DNA of 6,848 bases from JAENVT01 sp031424145 (GTDB taxonomy: Bacteria > Actinomycetota > Acidimicrobiia > Acidimicrobiales > Ilumatobacteraceae). Under the pieces are notes generated by a model. The model saw only the letters and a program-made list of their open reading frames with translations, made no database searches and had not been told where the DNA came from. Position numbers and translations under genes: made by a program. Within the stretch, counting starts at the first letter, position 1, and each line of letters opens with the position of its first letter. Positions 5,233 through 6,848 of the stretch are shown here, one piece after another. The DNA lies in the NCBI GenBank assembly GCA_031424145.1, contig JANPGV010000067.1:1-6848 (forward strand). Reading direction: 5' to 3'.

Positions 5233-5948
5233 CTCGCTGCAGGAGAGGCCAACCACAACACCGCCTCTGCCACCTCATCGGCGGTGCCGACCCGCTGCAT
5301 CGGTATCAACGGTGTCATCCGTTCGACACGTCCGGGTGTGGCGTAGAGGTGGAAGTCGCTCTCGATGAGACCCGGTCGAACTGCATTCACGCGGATTCCG
5401 TCCGGCGCCAGTTCCTTGGCCAGGCCGACGGTCATCGTGTCAATCCCACCCTTCGATGCCGCGTAGTGGACCCACTCGTTCGTTCCGCCCAGTACTGCTG
5501 CCTTCGATGAGATGTTGACGATCGAACCACCTTGATCGCGCGCCCGCATCCGTGCGGCGGCCTCACGTGCGCAAACGAACGGTCCGGTCAGGTTGACCGC
5601 CCACAGTCGCTCGAGCGCGGTGACGGTGTAGGTGTCGAGCGTTCCGAAGCTTCCCGCGATCCCTGCATTGTTGACCAGCACGTCGAGACGATTGCAACGT
5701 TGATCGATCTCGGCGAACATCGCCAGCACGGCACCTTCGTCGCCCACATCGGCCTGCACCGCGAACGACTCGTTGCCGATCTCGTCGACCAGTTCGGCAG
5801 CAGCATCGGCGCTGGCGGCGTAGTTGACCACCACGCAATACCCGGCGCGTGCGGCGAGGCGGCTGACAGCCGCGCCGATGCCACGGCTCGCGCCGGTGAC
5901 CAGCATCACCGGCCTCGGGAGCGATTGCTCAGACGTCTGCTCGGTCAT
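5190..5948 (-). CDS. Short-chain dehydrogenase/reductase, YgfF-like
   Basis: The 252-residue protein is a classical SDR, a cytosolic NAD(P)(H)-dependent oxidoreductase with a Rossmann fold. Motifs in order: the cofactor loop TGASRGIG (18-25), ADVGD (66-70), NNAG (93-96), the active-site Asn N119 in AVNLTG, Ser in NISSKA (145-150), and the catalytic Tyr162 and Lys166 in YAASK. The cofactor-side VRPG (190-193) and the C-terminal SYVTGAFIEVTGGR ending also fit. The closest family memory is E. coli YgfF, including EPGRV-like and PMQR segments near the substrate lid. The substrate is unknown. ATG 5948 overlaps the acetyltransferase stop as ATGA, with GGAG eleven bases before it, so the genes are probably translationally coupled. 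The open frame continues upstream to 6443 but only as antisense noise within the GNAT gene. The 3' end overlaps the convergent MFS gene by 43 bases. Confidence 0.93.
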   Translation of the reverse strand: MTEQTSEQSLPRPVMLVTGASRGIGAAVSRLAARAGYCVVVNYAASADAAAELVDEIGNESFAVQADVGDEGAVLAMFAEIDQRCNRLDVLVNNAGIAGSFGTLDTYTVTALERLWAVNLTGPFVCAREAAARMRARDQGGSIVNISSKAAVLGGTNEWVHYAASKGGIDTMTVGLAKELAPDGIRVNAVRPGLIESDFHLYATPGRVERMTPLIPMQRVGTADEVAEAVLWLASPAASYVTGAFIEVTGGR

Positions 5949-6556
5949 TGCAGTCTGTGCTCCAGTCCGCTCTTCACGGCGGGCCAGTCGGCGCGCGTGA
6001 CGGAGTACATTGCCGAATCCCGGGCGACGGTGTTCTCCTCGCCGGCCGCGTACGAGCCGCGGTGGCTGCGCAGGATCCCCTCGAACACCGCGCCGATCCG
6101 CAGGATCGCCGTGCGGCTCTGTGCGTTTCGGGCGTCGGTGCATATCGAGACTCGATGCACGTTCCAGGCATCGAAGGCATTGCTCAGCAGCAGGTACTTG
6201 GCCTCTGTGTTGATCGACGTGCGTTGAGCAGACGCGGCGAGCCAAGTGCCACCGATCTCGACCTCGTCGGGAAGGGCGTTGCCACCCCACCATTCGAGCC
6301 GCAGGTATCGGGTGCAGCCGACGAGGGCGCCGTCGCTGAGCTGTCGTTGCACGAATGGCACGGCCGAGCGCGCCTGTTGATCCTTGAGCAGTCCTTCGAT
6401 GTAACGCTGCATGCCATCGACCGTCGGCGGCACTGGCGTCCACGAGTACGTGCTTCGCTCCTGGTTCCCGGCTTCGGTCAGTTCCTTTGCGAACTCGACT
6501 CGAAGCTGCTCGAGTTGAACGTGGGTACCTGTGAGGGTTGGGGCTGCGACGCTCAT
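5945..6556 (-). CDS. GNAT-family N-acetyltransferase, RimJ/RimL-like
   Basis: The 203-residue protein fits the Acetyltransf_3 (RimJ/RimL) branch of GNAT enzymes, which move an acetyl group from acetyl-CoA to a protein N-terminus or a small-molecule amine. The acetyl-CoA-binding region is EIGGTWLAASAQRTSINTEA (100-119), with the Q/R-rich pyrophosphate loop. The family hallmark DARNAQSRTAILRIGAVFEG (141-160) follows; its RN-x2-S-x6-GA pattern is typical. An N-terminal part (about 1-90) with a WW pair at 89-90 would shape the acceptor site. ATG 6556 is preferred over the open frame back to 6655, because the extension runs antisense through the E2 stop and is not family-like. It sits 31 bases downstream of the E2 gene and overlaps the SDR start by four bases. 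The substrate is not predictable from sequence. Confidence 0.88.
   Translation of the reverse strand: MSVAAPTLTGTHVQLEQLRVEFAKELTEAGNQERSTYSWTPVPPTVDGMQRYIEGLLKDQQARSAVPFVQRQLSDGALVGCTRYLRLEWWGGNALPDEVEIGGTWLAASAQRTSINTEAKYLLLSNAFDAWNVHRVSICTDARNAQSRTAILRIGAVFEGILRSHRGSYAAGEENTVARDSAMYSVTRADWPAVKSGLEHRLQ
5960..5963 (-). promoter_or_regulatory. Shine-Dalgarno-like GGAG for the SDR gene
   Basis: GGAG lies inside the end of the acetyltransferase gene, eleven bases upstream of the SDR ATG. It supports ATG 5948 as the start and re-initiation after the ATGA overlap. Confidence 0.4.
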
Positions 6557-6560
6557 GGGT

Positions 6561-6587
6561 TCCCCAGCATGCCAGGTGAGCAGGGGA
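6561..6587 (-). other. Weak hairpin between E2 and GNAT genes
   Basis: On the minus strand TCCCC (just after the E2 stop) can pair with GGGGA (just before the GNAT ATG), with two further G-C pairs beyond a T-T mismatch. There is no T-tract, so it does not look like an intrinsic terminator. The right arm coincides with the only Shine-Dalgarno-like purines before the GNAT start, so it could modulate translation, but the stem is short. Confidence 0.22.
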
Positions 6588-6848
6588 CTACGGCATGAAC
6601 AACAGGGCCGGCGTCTCGAGCAACGCCTTGATCCGTTGGATGAATGCGGCTGCATCGGCTCCGTCGACCACTCGGTGATCGAACCCGGACGACAGGTTCA
6701 TGATCTGCCGAGGGAGGACGATCTCGTTGACGTAGACCGGCCGCGTGGTGATCTTGTTGACGCCGATGATCGCGACTTCGGGATAGTTGATGATCGGCGT
6801 CGACACGATGCCGCCGAGCGACCCGAGGCTGCTGATCGTGATCGTCGA
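6588..6848 (-). CDS. 2-oxoacid dehydrogenase dihydrolipoamide acyltransferase (E2), C-terminal 86 residues
   Basis: This is the 3' end of a gene continuing past the right edge. The visible part begins STITISSLGSLGG and reads VSTPIINYPEVAIIGVNKI (15-33), RPVYV (36-40), then FDHRVVDGADAAAF (56-69), ending at LLFMP. The DHRxxDG motif carries the catalytic His of the E2 acyltransferase core, and the TPIIN-P-AI-G-I stretch is equally diagnostic. E2 moves the acyl group from lipoamide to CoA in the cytosolic pyruvate or branched-chain 2-oxoacid dehydrogenase complex; the C-terminus alone does not say which. The frame is open to the window edge, so an internal GTG at 6806 is not the true start. It is the first visible gene of the unit that continues with GNAT and SDR, 31 bases on. 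Confidence 0.95.
   Translation of the reverse strand, partial: STITISSLGSLGGIVSTPIINYPEVAIIGVNKITTRPVYVNEIVLPRQIMNLSSGFDHRVVDGADAAAFIQRIKALLETPALLFMP

Noticed and set aside
5949..6443. N-terminal extension of the SDR to 417 residues
   Set aside because: The extension lies over the GNAT gene in another frame and is Arg-rich without family similarity. ATG 5948 gives the standard SDR length.
6561..6587. Intrinsic terminator after the E2 gene
   Set aside because: The stem is only about five to seven pairs with a mismatch and no T-run follows, so it is kept only as a weak hairpin.
6557..6655. N-terminal extension of the GNAT protein into the E2 gene
   Set aside because: The extra 33 residues (Ser/Arg/Cys-rich) overlap E2 coding sequence and are not GNAT-like. 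ATG 6556 gives the normal family length.
1..6848. Search for CRISPR arrays, tRNA/rRNA genes, insertion-sequence ends or transposases
   Set aside because: No regularly spaced repeats, no tRNA-like cloverleaf sequence noticed, and no transposase motifs. The only repeat found is the single 38-base pair.

Overview
The window is GC-rich, tightly packed bacterial DNA, most likely from an actinobacterium (Actinomycetota). Three things point there: a DUF222 / 13E12-repeat-type gene, the remains of a WhiB-family gene (WhiB is confined to Actinobacteria and their phages), and several TAnnnT -10-like boxes placed so close to start codons that the transcripts would be leaderless. I see no tRNA, rRNA, CRISPR array or intact insertion sequence.

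Left part (1-1132) looks decayed. On the minus strand is the N-terminal half or more of a DUF222-type protein, broken by an apparent one-base deletion near 655 and running off the left edge. Between it and the next gene, the plus strand holds the C-terminal part of a WhiB-like protein whose Fe-S cysteine core has been lost. The rest of 858-944 holds nothing I can identify firmly.

Middle (1133-2803, plus strand): a minimal two-helix K+ channel with a TLGYGD selectivity filter, then an RlmD/RumA-type Fe-S RNA (uracil-5)-methyltransferase. A 38-base imperfect direct repeat (32/38 matches) has one copy inside the WhiB remnant and the other in the leader of the methyltransferase gene, where it contains the proposed -10 box. 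The two copies therefore bracket the channel gene.

2772-3982 (minus strand): two tandem paralogous flavodoxin-fold NAD(P)H-quinone-oxidoreductase-like genes overlapping by four bases (GTGA). They are transcribed away from a plus-strand MFS transporter of the FucP/MFSD4-like type (4021-5232), with only 38 bases between the divergent starts. A shared control region for quinone or electrophile reduction and transport is possible but is inference.

5190-6848 (minus strand): an apparent operon read right to left. It contains the 3' end of a dihydrolipoamide acyltransferase (E2) gene, a RimJ/RimL-like GNAT acetyltransferase, and a YgfF-like short-chain dehydrogenase joined to it by an ATGA overlap.

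Both convergent gene pairs overlap at their 3' ends (32 and 43 bases). In each pair one protein ends at its family's normal terminus and the other carries a short tail read from the antisense of its neighbour. I do not see a clear undescribed multi-gene system. The best leads are the direct repeat that appears to link a dead whiB to a live promoter, the leaderless promoter pattern, and the overprinted C-terminal tails.
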